From Datura wrightii (lineage: Eukaryota; Streptophyta; Magnoliopsida; Solanales; Solanaceae): DNA of 64,000 bases. Below the pieces are notes generated by a model. It was not told the DNA's origin. It saw nothing but the letters and a program-made list of their open reading frames with translations, and ran no database searches. The stretch covers positions 171,435,001-171,499,000 of the forward strand of contig JASDFA010000016.1 of the NCBI GenBank assembly GCA_035772735.1. Reading direction: 5' to 3'. Positions 1 to 11,716 of this stretch are shown here, piece after piece. The stretch's first letter is position 1. Each line of letters opens with the position of its first letter. A program made the translations under genes and the position numbers.

Positions 1-466
1 CCCGCAATCATGCTACAGGTACAGGCCGAGGCTCAGATCATCAAACGTAGAAGGAGCCAGATTTCTGCAGAATTGTGGTATGCTCCTCTCTTCCAGGACC
101 CATGTCCTGATGTGGACTATTTTTCAGTTTTGTGTGCAGCATGGGTAGGTCGGGGCCCTGTCCCGTGCATTTAAGTTTGTTTACTTTGTAGAGGCTGATA
201 TGAACTAGTTTGTTTAGTAGTATGGGTCATTTAGTCGTATTGATTTTTTTTCACTGCTTTTTTTAGCTTTATTGTAGCCTTGTTGGCTTTCCAGGTTGCA
301 TATTTATAATTGTCAAGGCATTATTGGCCTAGTATTTATCCTGGTTGGTTGTGATATGTGGCTTGGTCAGCCTTAGTGTTACATTTATAGATTTTATATA
401 GCCGGCTTCTCGATCGACCATGAATCGAGTGCCAGTTGCACCCTACCCTAGTTCTGGGGTGTGACA
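1..466 (+). repeat. 5' LTR of Tek-1, 3' end only
   Basis: These bases match 7747-8210 of the 3' LTR with about 5-6% differences. They end in GGGGTGTGACA, which mirrors the ...AACACCCC at the start of the 3' LTR. Confidence 0.93.
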
Positions 467-470
467 GACT

Positions 471-482
471 TGGTATCAAAGC
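471..482 (+). other. Primer binding site, initiator Met tRNA type
   Basis: TGGTATCAAAGC lies five bases after the LTR end. It differs by one base from the usual plant TGGTATCAGAGC and marks the 5' LTR/internal boundary. Confidence 0.85.
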
Positions 483-673
483 AAAGTCGTGGCCTAGGGA
501 GTCCACAAAGCCGTGTCTAGTAGAGTCTTGCTGATGGGTATGTTGTGCACCATACTTATAATAAGGAGGCTACATGACATTTAGGAATTGTTTCACTTCT
601 TCTACTAATAGTTCGTGCTATAGGTCGAGCTCATAAGTACTGGGATATCTAAATCGTGTTATTGTTTCAGAGT

Positions 674-1736
674 ATGCCTGTGACAAGGAAGATGACTACA
701 AGGTTGATTGACACAACCGTTGGGGAGGGTACTAGTCTCCTTCCAGTGGATCAGAGAGACAGGTTAGAGGCTCAGAGTGAATCTCCTGCCCCAAGTATTA
801 CAGTTCCTCCCGCACCGGCCGGAGCAATGGCAAATAGACCTCCAGCTTCTCCCACACCAGTAGTACTTGAAGGTAGTAGAGTGGCAGACCCTCCCACGCC
901 TGTGGTACCTCCAATTGTTCCGGAAGGATAGGGTCTTGAGGGAGCTGTTCAGCTGATGGCTCGTATAGCCGCAGGTCAAGAGAGACGGTTGGAGGCGATG
1001 GAGAGACATAGAGGTCAGACAATTGAGAGTTCCAGGGCCCGCGAGTTCTTGAGTTTGAGCCCTCCTATATTCACCGGATCAGACCCGAGCGAGGATCCTC
1101 AGGCCTTTATTTATCAGACTTATAGGGTGTTAAAGGTGATGCGAGCTACAACGATTGAGGAAGTAGAGTTGGCGGCCTTCAGACTACGTGATGTGGCCAT
1201 ATTGTGGTATGAGGCTTGGGCTCGATCCAGAGGAGCTGATGCACCACCAGTTGAGTGGGAAGAGTTTTCCGAGGCATTTATGCACCACTATCTACCCCGG
1301 GAGCTTCGACAGGCTCGAGCTGAGCAGTTCTTGCACCTAGAGCAAGGAAGTAAGAGTGTGCATGAGTATTGTCTTCGGTTTAATTCTCTTGCCAGGTATG
1401 CTCCTCACATAGTTCAGACAATGGAGGATAGAGTTCTTCGGTTCGTGTTAGGGTTGGGGCTTCATATAGCTCGAGATTGCTTGGGGGTATCCACTCAGGA
1501 GCACATGGACATTTCACGAATTCAAGCTTTCGCCCAGAGGGCAGAGGATTTGGTTCATCACTTACGGGATAATCGGAGACAGCATGAGCAACGGAAGATA
1601 ACTAGGACTGTGGGTCCTTATAGAGGGCCGCAGGGTGACCCAGTGGAAATCTCATTCAGGTTAGTGTCGTCAGGGGCAGAATGTATGTTATCGTTGTGGG
1701 AAGCCAGGGCACTTTATGAGGGATTGTTCAGATAGG
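674..1736 (+). pseudogene. gag: gag of Tek-1 (capsid-nucleocapsid), broken
   Basis: The likely start is the ATG at 674 (MPVTRK). A Pro-rich N-terminus is followed by an in-frame TAG at 929-931 and then by the conserved capsid region (PPIFTGSDPSEDPQAF, LWYEAW, EYCLRFNSLARYAP, AFAQRAEDL). After about 1630 the original reading continues one frame over. In that frame a CCHC zinc knuckle, C-x2-C-x4-H-x4-C, reads clearly at 1686-1727 (CYRCGKPGHFMRDC). So one nonsense codon and one frameshift separate capsid from nucleocapsid. Gag would package element RNA into cytoplasmic particles; this copy cannot make an intact protein. Confidence 0.88.
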
Positions 1737-4700
1737 CTCGAGGCGGATCAGTCTTGATCATCGGTTGCTTCTTCATCCTCTGTTCGACCTCCTATACCTG
1801 ATCCTTATCTAGCAACAGGCCATGGCAGATGCAGAGGGAGAGAGGCTTCTAGTTCTGGGGCAACCCGGAATCGATTTTATGCTTTGGGCGGTTGACAGGA
1901 CCAGGAGGCCTCACTTGATGTTGTTACAGGTACTTTGATTATTTATTCTTGTGCAGTATATGTCTTACTTGATCCTGGTTCTACGCTCTCTTATGTCACA
2001 CCATTGGTTGCGAGTCAGTTTGAGACAATCCCTGAGTTATTATCTATACCATTTTATGTTTCTACGCCAATTGGCGAATCTGTGTTAGCTAGACGAGTTT
2101 ATTGAAATTGCATAGTATTGGTATGTGATAGATCAACCTTAGCTGATCTAGTTGAGCTTGAAATGGTTGATTTTGATGTAATTTTGGGTATGGATTGGTT
2201 GGCGGAATGTTATGCTAATGTTGATTGCAGAGCTAAGGTTGTCAGATTCAATTTTACCGGCGAGCCAGTCCGGGAATGGCAAGGTGATGTCGCTATGCCT
2301 AAAGGTAAGTTTATTTCATACCTTAAGGCTCAAAAGTTGATATCTAAGGGTTTTATTTCTCACTTGGTTCGGGTAAGAAACTTGGAATGTGAGCCTACGA
2401 CTCTCCAGTCAATTCCAATTGTAAATGAGTTCCCTAAGGTCTTTCTAGAGGATTTGCCTGGAATTCCTCCTAAAAGTGAGATAGATTTTGCAATTGATCT
2501 ACTTCCAGGTACTCAGCCTATATCGATCCCTACTTAAAGAATGGCTCCAGCAGAGCTAAAGGAATTAAAGGAGCAGCTGAGAGATCTGCTCGAGAAGGGA
2601 TTCATTCGACCTAGTGTATCGCCTTGGGGTGCACTAGTGCTCTTTGTGCAAAAAAAAAAGATGGGTCGTTAAGAATGTGTATCGACTATAGGAAGCTAAA
2701 TAAGGTTACGATTAAGAATAAGTACCCACTTCCCAGGATTGATGACCTATTTGACCAGCTACAGGGTGCCAGATGCTTCTCAAAGATTGATTTGAGATCC
2801 GGGTACCATGAGTTACGAGTTAGGGAAGTTGATATCCCCAAGACTGCCTTCAGGACTTGATATGGTCATTATGAGTTCTTAGTGATGTCATTTGGTCTTA
2901 CTAATGCCCTAGCAGCTTTTATGGACCTGATGAATCAGGTGTTTAGGCCTTTTCTTGATGTATTTGTGATCGTCTTCATTGATGATATTCTGATTTACTC
3001 GCGATCTGAGGCCGATCATGCAGGTCATTTGAGAGAAGTATTACAAACTCTACAAGAGCAGAGGTTACATGCTAAATTTTCTAAATGTGAGTTTTTGCTA
3101 ACATCTGTGGCTTTCCTTGGTCATGTAATTACAGCTGAAGGTATAAGAGTGGATAGTCTGAAGATAGAGGCAGTAAAGACTTGGCCCAGACCCTTGAATC
3201 CTATAGAGGTTCGCAGCTTTCTGGGGTTAGCAGGTTATTATCGCCGATTTGTGGAAGGTTTCTCTACTATCGCTGCACCATTGACAAAGTTGAATCATAA
3301 AGCAGCTAAGTTTCAGTGGACAGAGGCATGTGAGCGAAGTTTTCAGGAATTGAAGGATAGGCTGACTTCAGCACCTGTCCTGACTCTTCTAGAGGGTGTC
3401 GAGGGTTATGTGGTCTATTGTGATGCTTCGAGAGTTGGGCTAGGTTGTGTTCTGATGAAACACTGCAAGGTCATTGCTTATGCCTCTAGACAGTTGAGGA
3501 AGCACGAGCAAAATTATCCTACCCATGATCTTGAGTTGGCCGCAGTGATATTTGCATTGAAGATTTGGTGCCATAACTTATACGGAGTACATGTTGATAT
3601 CTTCACCGATCATAAGAGCCTCCAGTATTTGTTTCAGCAGAAGGAGTTGAATTTACGCCAGAGAAGGTGGTTAGAATTGCTGAAAGATTATTACGTTAGC
3701 ATTGTGTATCATCCGGGTAAGGCAAATATTATAGCTAATGCGCTAAGTCGCAAGTCTATGGGTAGGTTGAGTCATATTCAGGTCGACAAGATTGAAATGA
3801 TGAAGGCTCTTTGGAAGTTGGATGACTTACAAATTCGGTTACTGGATGCCGAAGATGGGGGTGTTATTGTCAAAAACACAGCAGAATCGTCTTTGGTAGC
3901 GAAAGTTAAGCAACGACAATATGATGATGCAGAGTTAGTCTTACTAAGAGACAGTATACCGCAACAGAAGCAGAGCCTATTTGATTGTGGACCCGATGGA
4001 GTTCTTAGATACCAGGGTCGTCTATGTGTACCTAATGTGGGTGAACTACGGGAACAAATTATGAATGAAGCTCATTATTCTCGATATTCAGTACACCCAG
4101 GTGCCACAAAGATGTATCGTGACCTGAGGCAGCTATATTGGTGGAATGGCATGAAAAAGGACATCACCAGTTTTGTGACTCAGTGTCCCAATTGCCAACA
4201 AGTAAAGGTTAAGCACCAGAGAACAGGAGGTTTGGTGCAGGACATAGAAATTCCAACCTGAAAGTGGGAGGTGATTAATATGGATTTTATTATAGGATTG
4301 CCTAGAACAAGCAGGAAGCATGATTCTATCTGGGTAATTGTTGATAGATTAACTAAATCAGCTCACTTCTTGCCAGTTAAGACCACATATGCTGCAGAGG
4401 ATTATGCTAGGCTTTATATACGAGAGATAGTTCGCCTACATGGCGTCCCCTTGTCCATTATTTCTGACAGAGGTGCTCAGTTCACAACAAACTTCTGGAA
4501 GTCTTTCCAGAAAGGCCTGGGCACTCAGGTAAGCCTCGGTACCCCATTTCATCCTCAGACAGACGGAAAGGCTGAACGCACCATTCAAACGCTTGAAGAC
4601 ATGTTGCGTGCTTGTGTTTTAGATTTTGGCGGAAGCTGGGATGATCATGTTTCCTTGATTGAGTTCGCCTATAATAACAGCTACCAGGAAAGTATTCAGA

Positions 4701-5329
4701 TGGCTCCATATGAAGCTTTATATGGGCGAAAATGCAGGTCACCAGTGGGCTGGTTTGAACTCAGTGAGGCAGAGTTATTGGGGCTAGACTTAGTGCAGCA
4801 AGCTATTGAGAAGGTGAAACTTATTAGAGATCGACTTCAGACAGCCCAGAGCAGGCAAAAGTCTTATACAGATGTACACCGTCGAGCGCTAGAGTTTGCT
4901 GTTAATGATTGGGTCTTCCTAAAAGTGTCACCTATGAAAGGCGTCATGCGATTTGGCCGAAAAGGCAAGCTGAGTCCTAGATATGTTGGACCCTACAGAG
5001 TTATCCGCAGGATAGGAAAAGTGGCCTATGAGTTGGAGTTGCCACCGGAGTTAGCGGCAGTCCACCCAGTAATTCATTTATCGATGTTGTGGAAATGTAT
5101 AGGAGACCCAACTCGTGTTATGCCTATCGATGATGTCCGAATTTCTGAGGAGATGACCTACACCGAGGTTCCAGTTGCTATTCTTGACCGGCAAGTCAGG
5201 AAACTTCGAACCAAAGAAGTCGCCTAAGTTAAAGTATTATGGCGAAGTAATAACATCGAGGAAGTGACTTGGGAGGCTGAGGAGGAAATGAAGAATAAAT
5301 ATCCTCACCCATTTACGATGTTGACGTGA
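1737..5329 (+). pseudogene. pol: pol of Tek-1: protease-RT-RNaseH-integrase-chromodomain tail, broken
   Basis: Domains run in the chromovirus order. Aspartic protease has DPGST at 1971. RT runs about 2480-3380 with the catalytic FIDD at 2975-2986 intact. RNase H covers about 3400-3760 (YCDAS, HDLELAAV, FTDHKS). Integrase has the H-H-C-C finger near 4066-4200 and a core with VDRLTKSAHF, SDRGAQFT and an E in the DGKAERTIQ segment, so all three DDE acids are present. The tail (VKVLW, EEVTWEAEEEM, KYPHPF) is the chromodomain-like end and stops at 5327-5329. Breaks are TGA 2103, TAA 2535, a one-base shift in the A-run near 2650, TGA 2858, TGA 4259 and TAA 5225. The TGA stops at 2103, 2858 and 4259 replace Trp or Arg codons, as expected from C-to-T decay of methylated DNA. 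Confidence 0.93.
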
Positions 5330-5423
5330 TGTTAAGGTATGTGTTTGATACTTATGTTACTGAGTATCTATTTTGATGCATATTAAGTGAAATTAATTGC
5401 CATTCGGGGACGAATGTTCCTAA

Positions 5424-5438
5424 GGGGGGGGGGGAGAA
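5424..5438 (+). other. Polypurine tract of Tek-1
   Basis: A run of about 12 G followed by AGAA sits directly before the 3' LTR. It follows the usual chromovirus segment of the form ATTCGGGGACGAATG. It would prime plus-strand DNA synthesis. Confidence 0.85.
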
Positions 5439-5829
5439 TATAACACCCCAAAATTTTTATTGGTTACTATTTTATGCTTTATTCTAGGTTAGGGAATGTA
5501 CGGTTTGTATATTGCTCGTAGGTGTCAAGGAAATGTGTACGATATAAAAAAAACAAAGAGTATGTGAAGTTCATAAGTAAGGGTCAACTTTAAACGACTA
5601 TATCTCACAATATATAATGAATTAGAAGCCCTACAACCTATCAAATTAAAGGTCTTTGAGACGACTTTCAGAATATCAAACCTCTTGTCAATCGGACTTC
5701 GGAGTAAAAAGTTATGGGCATTCTACCGAACCATCATGAGTGGTGACACGGGCATGACGCCCTAGCACCTCCACCGCCCTATTTACTTTAAAATCTGATT
5801 TTCCCTTGTACGAAACATTTTCAGACAAA

Positions 5830-5837
5830 TATAAATC
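5830..5837 (+). promoter_or_regulatory. TATA-like box in Tek-1 LTR
   Basis: TATAAATC about 390 bases into the LTR, the expected place for the U3/R core promoter. No transcript data. Confidence 0.4.
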
Positions 5838-7309
5838 GACCAGCTTGCTAAGGGTTCCATTTCTCTCTCAATTCCAGCAGCTAGGACAAAGAAAATCAAG
5901 GAGGAACTTCAAGCGAGGTTCAAGAAAATGACAAGATAAGTTGAGATTACCATGCCAAGTATGTTAGGGGCTGTTTTGGAGCTCGTTTTGGCAAGGTTTT
6001 GAAGAAGTTTTTCTGCGTTTAAAAATCTATTTGGACTGAATTTATATCCATCTTTGAGTAGGTGTTGAAATCAGGAGAAAAGGTAAGGATTTCTCCCCTT
6101 TTAAACCTCTCAAATTGCAGAGCGAAAATCTGAAAATTGGAAGCTAAGTGAGCTGCCAATGGACTGTTTGTTAGCTGAGTTTTGCTCGTTTTCCTTAGGA
6201 TTTTTGGCTGTTTTTTGCTGGAATTATACTTCATATTGAGGGGTAGAACCACAGAAAAACTAATGTAAAATTTCCTCTGTTTTCTCCCTCAAAAGTTAGT
6301 GAAAATTAGTTGAGAAAATAGCTAATGTTGTTGATGTTGCCGTGTGTTGTTGTTGCTATTTCGACTACCTCTGATTTGTTATGTTGGCTGCATTTTTTAG
6401 ATATAGATTAAGCCTTGTTGTTGGCCTATAAAACCACTAGATTAAGGGGGTTGAAGGATGATCATTTAGATAGGAAATCGGCTAGAGAAAAGTCCATTGG
6501 AGAAAGGTATATAAGGCGCCCCGTCTATCATTCTTTCAAGCACGATTCGTGTGATGTGAATCGAATGAGACAACAAACTTTTTAAAAGTATTGAGGCAGT
6601 ATGTTAATCTTATTTTAAGCTTTAAAGTCCCATGTTTTATTTAGGATAAATGTTAATATTATGCCTAGCCGAAGGGAGATACCTAAAGTGTGATATTGTG
6701 TTGATTGTTGTCGTAGGGTTGTACATTGAGTTGGAGACCACTCAGCGTGGGCATTGTTAGCTGGTCCTTACTGTATGTCATGTGTATATATATGTGATGT
6801 TAAATGTGTTTAAATATCTGGTTGCTAACTGAAATTGGTGAAAGAGCCGAGATGAGGACGTGTAAACGATTTTAAGTCACGTAAAGACGTCGCAAGCTAT
6901 TGAGGGTAAACGAGCTTACTGAATTAGGATTACCTGGCTATGGTTGTCCTTTATCTTATGTGTATGTTGTGAAATAAGTCATGCCAAGTGGATATTTCAT
7001 AATTCTTTTCCCTTAAGCCGAACGACAAGCTAGTGGGTTTCTAAGCTCTAATGTCCCGTGGAGACGATCCACAAATTTTGTTGAAACTCTTAGGTTATCC
7101 GTAGTTCCTTATGATTCATACAAGTTTTTACAACATGCATTTATGTTCTATTTTTTAGCGTTGCATGTTATATGTACTCAGTTCCAGTTATGCATTACGA
7201 AGGAGGCTTATACAGGCCACTTGTTTAGTATTCGTCATTTCTATGTTGTATGTATTGAGCTGGTCCAATATTAAGCCATATCGGATCTATTTTTGATTTT
7301 GTCTAAGCT

Positions 7310-7501
7310 TTATTGATTTTACCCCGGTGTGTTACACCGGCTGGAGGTCTTATTGATTTTACCCCGGTGTGGTACACCGGCTGGACGGAGTTTACCCTGG
7401 CATGGTACGCCGGCTGGAGGCCTTTTTATTTTTACCCCGGTATAGTACACCGGATGGAGGCATTTTTATTTTTACCCCAGTTTGGTACACTGGCTAGACG
7501 G
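7310..7501 (+). repeat. Five-unit tandem array with a palindromic core, in Tek-1 LTR
   Basis: Units are roughly 7310-7347, 7348-7388, 7389-7420, 7421-7460 and 7461-7501. Each has the pattern TTTTACCCCGG, then a short centre, then TACACCGGCTGGAGG or TACACCGGCTGGACGG. The core CCGGTGTG-K-TACACCGG is a near-perfect 17-base palindrome in units 1 and 2. The later units carry paired changes in the arms (unit 5: CCAGT against ACTGG), so the hairpin potential is kept. Confidence 0.85.
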
Positions 7502-8210
7502 ATTCTATAGAGTTTATGGTCGGCTGTCTGTTGATATTTCAGTTATAGTCTCTGTTGTGCATTAGATGGTTGCATTGATACTTCAATAATGAGTTATTGT
7601 CTGGTTTCTGTTTATTTAGAATTTCAGGTTGTTACTACTCCTTATTTCAGGCCTAGTTATCATTTTTATCTTACATGTTTACAGTTTTCAACCTTACATA
7701 CCAGTAAATTTTATTCGTACTGACGTCCCTTCATCCTGGGATCCTTCCCGCAATCGTGCTATAGGTACAGGTCGATGCTCAGATCATCAAATGTAGAAGG
7801 AGCCAGATTTCTGCAGAATAGTGGTATGCTCCTCTCTTCCAGGAGCCATGTCCTGATGTGGACTATTTTCAGTTTTGTGTACAGCATGGGTAGGCCGGGG
7901 CCCTGTCCCGTGCATTTCAGTTTGTTTACTCTGTAGAGGCTGATGTAGACTAGTTTGTTTAGTTGTATGGGTCATTTAGTCGTATTGATTTTTTTTCACT
8001 ACTTTTTTTAGCTTTGTTGTAGCCTTGTCGGCTTTCTAGGTTGCATATTTATAATTGTCAAGGCATTATTGACCCAGTATTTATCCTGGTTGGTTGTGAC
8101 AGGTGGCTTGGTTAGCCTTAGTGTTACATTTATAGATGTTATATAGCCGGCTTCTCGATCGACCATGAATCGAGTGCCAGTTGCGCCCTACCCTAGTTCT
8201 GGGGTGTGAC

Positions 8211-9108
8211 TCTAGGACTATTCAGTTGGAGTAGGACTTAGCACCGAGCGGACCAGGGTTTCTTAGGAATACGTTGCCACCATAGGATATATTTTATTTG
8301 CCTCATGGCCCCAGACCTGTGATCACTCAATTCATGCCTTTATACCCTAGCTAGGTATATTGGGTCCTACCGATGGGCTGTATACATCGGACTCCATGTC
8401 TAACTCACGTGGTTATATATCGGTTATAGACTCTCCCACTAGTTAGTTGAGTTCAGTCTCAGATTAGTCAGTTCAGATCAGTTCATTACAGTATTTCTGA
8501 TTAGTATCTCATATTTAGGGCATGTCTTTGATCATTAAACAGGGTCATTTTGACCATCTCATCTATCACGGTTATTTAGTTACAGCATTTTCAGTTGGTC
8601 ATTGCATGTCTTTCTAGTTCAGTTATTTTATTCCTTGTGTATGGTTTCTCCTACTTACTCAGTACATTCAAAGTACTGACTCATACCTTTTATGTTGTAT
8701 CGTTTTATGATACAGTTGCAGAATCTCAGTCTCAACCCTGTTAGCAAATCTCCTTCAGGAGTTCTCAACTGCATCATTAGTAAGTCCTTATTTGTAGGGG
8801 ACGAGGATTATTTTCTTTCAGTTTTATTTTATTTCAATTAGAATTGGAGTTAGTTGGGGGCTTGTCTCAACTACTCATCAGATAGATGGCTTTCAGACAC
8901 AGATATAGTTCATACCTTCCATTTTCTTTCAGTTTTTTTAAACTTTATGATTCAGCTTTGTTTTCATAAAAGTTTTACATTATTATTTAAAAGCTTCTGC
9001 TATATTTTACTCAGAATGCCAGTGTTATAATAGACCATGGATTGACTTGGGATTACTTGTGACTCCAAGTACTGTATCCCGTCCAAGGTATAGACTCGGA
9101 ACGTGAAA
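8211..9108 (+). repeat. LTR-X fragment (3' part), interrupted by Tek-1
   Basis: This stretch is homologous in reverse orientation to 57781-58690, the end of the complete antisense LTR-X. Shared blocks include the tRNA-like-looking GGACCGGGGTT context, the TGATACAG segment near 8710 and the terminal segment that ends at about 9108. Its 5' part must lie left of the window, beyond Tek-1. It interrupts the integrase of Ath-1. It holds no gene. Confidence 0.8.
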
Positions 9109-11535
9109 AAAGGCGATTACAAAAATGTGACCCACCATCTCTAATGATGGCTCTTGGAGTACCAAATCTTGCAAATATGCGTTTCTGCAGAAATGCTGAC
9201 ACTTTTCCCTTCATTGTTAGGGAGTGCAATAGCTTCCACCCACTTTGAGACGTAATCTACCGCCATTAAGATATACTTCATCTTGTATGAGCTCACAAAT
9301 GGACCCATGAAATCAATACCCCATACATCGAACAATTCTACTTCTAGAATTGGGGTTAATGGTAGATCATGCTTGCGAGTGATGCTGCCTTGTCTTTGGC
9401 ATTGATCACAGGCTTTTACAAAGTCATATGCATCTTGGATATGGGCCAATAGTAACTGCACCGCAGAATTTTGTGTGTAGTTTGAATACTACTGTGATAA
9501 CCCCCAACTAGAGAAGAGTGGCATGCCTCAACGACACTTAGCATCTCAACCTCTGGCATACACCTATGAATTAACCCATCCACACAAATATGAAACAAAT
9601 AAGGCTTATCCTATTAGTACCTCCGAGCATCAAATAAGAACTTCTTCCTTTCTTGTGAAGTTAGATCTGCCGGGATCATATCACTCACCAAGTAATTTGC
9701 ATAGTCGGCAAACCATGGGATCAAATCCTGATATGTAGCTAACACCTGCTCATCTGGGAAGGCGTCATTAATGTCAATCTCATATTTTAATCTTGCCTCG
9801 GCCTCCAATTTGGATAAGTGATCAGCCACCTGATTCTCAGTACCCTTCAAGTCCTTTACTTCAAACTCAAATTCTTGTAAGAGCAATACCCATCGGATCA
9901 ATCTTGGTTTAGAATCCTTTTAGATATTAAATATCACAATGCTGCGTAGTCTGTATGGACAATCACCTTGGTTTCGAGCAAGTATGCCCAAACTTTTTAA
10001 ATGCAAAGACTATTGCTAGAAGCTCCTGTTCGATCACTGTGTAATTCTACTTAGCTGCATTAAGGGTCTTATTGGCATAGTAGATCGGGTGAAATATTTT
10101 TTCTCTCAATTGACCCAAGACAGCACCAAGGTCTACCCCACTAGCATCAAATATCACATCAAATGGGAGAGCCCAATATGGGGCTATTATGATGGGGGCT
10201 GAGGTGAGTTACTCCTTTAGGAATTCAAAGACTTTCAAGCACGCCTCATCAAACACAAATTTCACCTCCTTCTCAAGTAGTTTGTACAATGAGGTTGCAA
10301 TTTTTAAGAAGTCCTTGATTAACCTCCTATAGAATCCTGCATGCACCAAAAACCTTATGATACCTTTAATAGAAATGGGTGCTGGCAATCCTGCTATTAC
10401 CTCAATTTTTGCTTTGTCCACCTCTATCCCTTTTCCTGAAATTCTGTGACCCAGCATGATTTCCTCTTTGACCATGACATGAAATTTCTCCCAGTTAAGG
10501 ACCAAATTTATTTCTTTGCATCTATTTAGCACCACACTCAAATGCTCAAAGTAGTCTTCAAATTAGTCACCCACAATTGAGAAGTCATCCATAAACACTT
10601 CGATGGTGTCTTCCACTATGTCTGAAAAGATGGACATCATACAGTGTTGGAATGTGGCTGGTGCATTGCACAATCCAAAGGGCATCCGCTGAAAAGAAAA
10701 AGTCCCATAAGGGCAGGTGAAGCTAATCTTCTCTTGATCCTCTGGAGCTAATAAAAGTTGATTATACCCCGAGTAACCATCAAGAAAACAATACCATCCT
10801 CTACCTGCCAACCTTTCAAGCATCTGATACATGAAGGACATCGGAAAGTGGTCCTTTTAGGTCTAATGATTAAGTTTTTGATAGTCCATGCAAACCCGAC
10901 AACCTGTAACTTGCTTTGTTGGTATCCGCTCATTCCTCTCGTTTGGCACAACTGTGATCCCGCCTTTCTTTGGTACACATAGTAATGGGCTAACCCACTT
11001 ACTGTTAACAATAGGGTAAACTAAACTAGCATCAAGCCATTTTATAATCTCTTTCTTAACCACCTCTTTCATCGGTAGGTTCAGTCATCTGTGGTGCTCT
11101 ATGCTAGGTACATAGTTTGGCTCGAGTTGAATTTCTAGGTGCAAATGCCTGGGGGAGTACCATTGATGTCAGCAATGGTCCACCCAATTTCCTTTTTGTG
11201 TTTTCTCAGTACTGTCACCAAGTCCTCCACTTGCCATTCTGTAAGATCTGCTGCTATAATCACTAGAAAGGTGTTTTTCTCCCCCAAAAAAGCATATTTC
11301 AAATGTAGGGGAAGGGCTTTGAGTTCTAGCACTGGTGGTACCTCGACTGATTGTTTTGTTGGAGGGGTCACCCTATTCTTTAAATCAAGGTCCAACTTTT
11401 TTAGCCTGAAGTTATATGACCCCATTCCCTCTAGGGATTTTACCATGTCCATATGTCCCTGGACATCATCCCCCTCATAATTCATTAGGACTGCTGCCAA
11501 CGTATCAACACTCATTCATGCCATCATAGGCACAG
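9109..11535 (-). pseudogene. pol: pol of Ath-1 (RT-RNaseH-integrase), Athila type, broken
   Basis: Reading leftwards: a protease-RT linker (11515-11135), then RT (11072-10209) with the motifs CMDYQKLNH, FLDGYSGYNQ and FSFQRMPFGLCNAPATFQ. The catalytic FMDD is intact, with MDD at 10592-10584. RNase H follows (FDASGVDLGAVLGQ, then VADHLSKLE near 9830). Integrase is 9598-9109 with the HHCC finger (CHSSLVGGYH and CDQCQRQG) and the WGIDFMGPF/YVSKWVEA core. The second catalytic Asp is readable near 9140; the region with the catalytic Glu is lost at the LTR-X junction. Several stops and frameshifts are present. RT shape and integrase motifs are typical of Athila/Tat, not of the chromoviruses around it. 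Confidence 0.9.
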
Positions 11536-11701
11536 GCAGTCTCTTGTCCTCCATCAAATTGCTCACGGGGGTTGATCTAGTGTTAATATTTCCTTGTTGT
11601 AGCCTGAATAGAACAAAAACTAAAGGAAAACTTAAACGAGGAAAATAGCAACTAAAAGTTAAACACAAGCAATTACTCTAATCCTAAGCCATATTCTCTT
11701 A

Positions 11702-11713
11702 CAATGGTGCCAC
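11702..11713 (-). other. Primer binding site of Ath-1, Asp tRNA type
   Basis: On the minus strand TGGCACCATTG follows the LTR end by about three bases. It resembles the Athila consensus TGGCGCCGTTGCC with G-to-A type changes. Confidence 0.7.
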
Positions 11714-11716
11714 TTT

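Larger units (their letters stand above)
1..8210 (+). mobile_element. Tek-1: Tekay/Del-like chromovirus (Ty3/gypsy), left LTR cut by window edge
   Basis: The order is LTR end, initiator-Met-tRNA-type primer site, gag, PR-RT-RNaseH-INT, chromodomain-like tail, polypurine tract and full 3' LTR. The two LTRs can be compared over about 465 bases (1-466 against 7747-8210) and differ at roughly 27 positions, so this is not a recent insertion. The element lies inside an LTR-X copy whose right part resumes at 8211. The left target-site duplication is outside the window. It cannot move by itself: gag has one stop and a frameshift, and pol has stops at 2103, 2535, 2858, 4259 and 5225 plus a frameshift in an A-run near 2650. 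Confidence 0.93.
5439..8210 (+). repeat. 3' LTR of Tek-1, about 2.77 kb
   Basis: It starts TATAACACCCC (canonical TG decayed) and ends GGGGTGTGAC. Its last 464 bases match the window start. A TATA-like box lies at 5830-5837 and a palindromic tandem array at 7310-7501. Small ORFs in it are chance. Confidence 0.9.

Noticed and set aside
471..482. Met tRNA gene remnant
   Set aside because: Only the 12-base primer complement is present, next to an LTR end; no tRNA body.
7310..7501. CRISPR-like regular repeats
   Set aside because: Units are contiguous with no unique spacers, and the context is a plant LTR.
7313..7510. A 65-codon frame with repeated Trp-containing motifs
   Set aside because: It is a reading of the five-unit tandem DNA array, not a gene.
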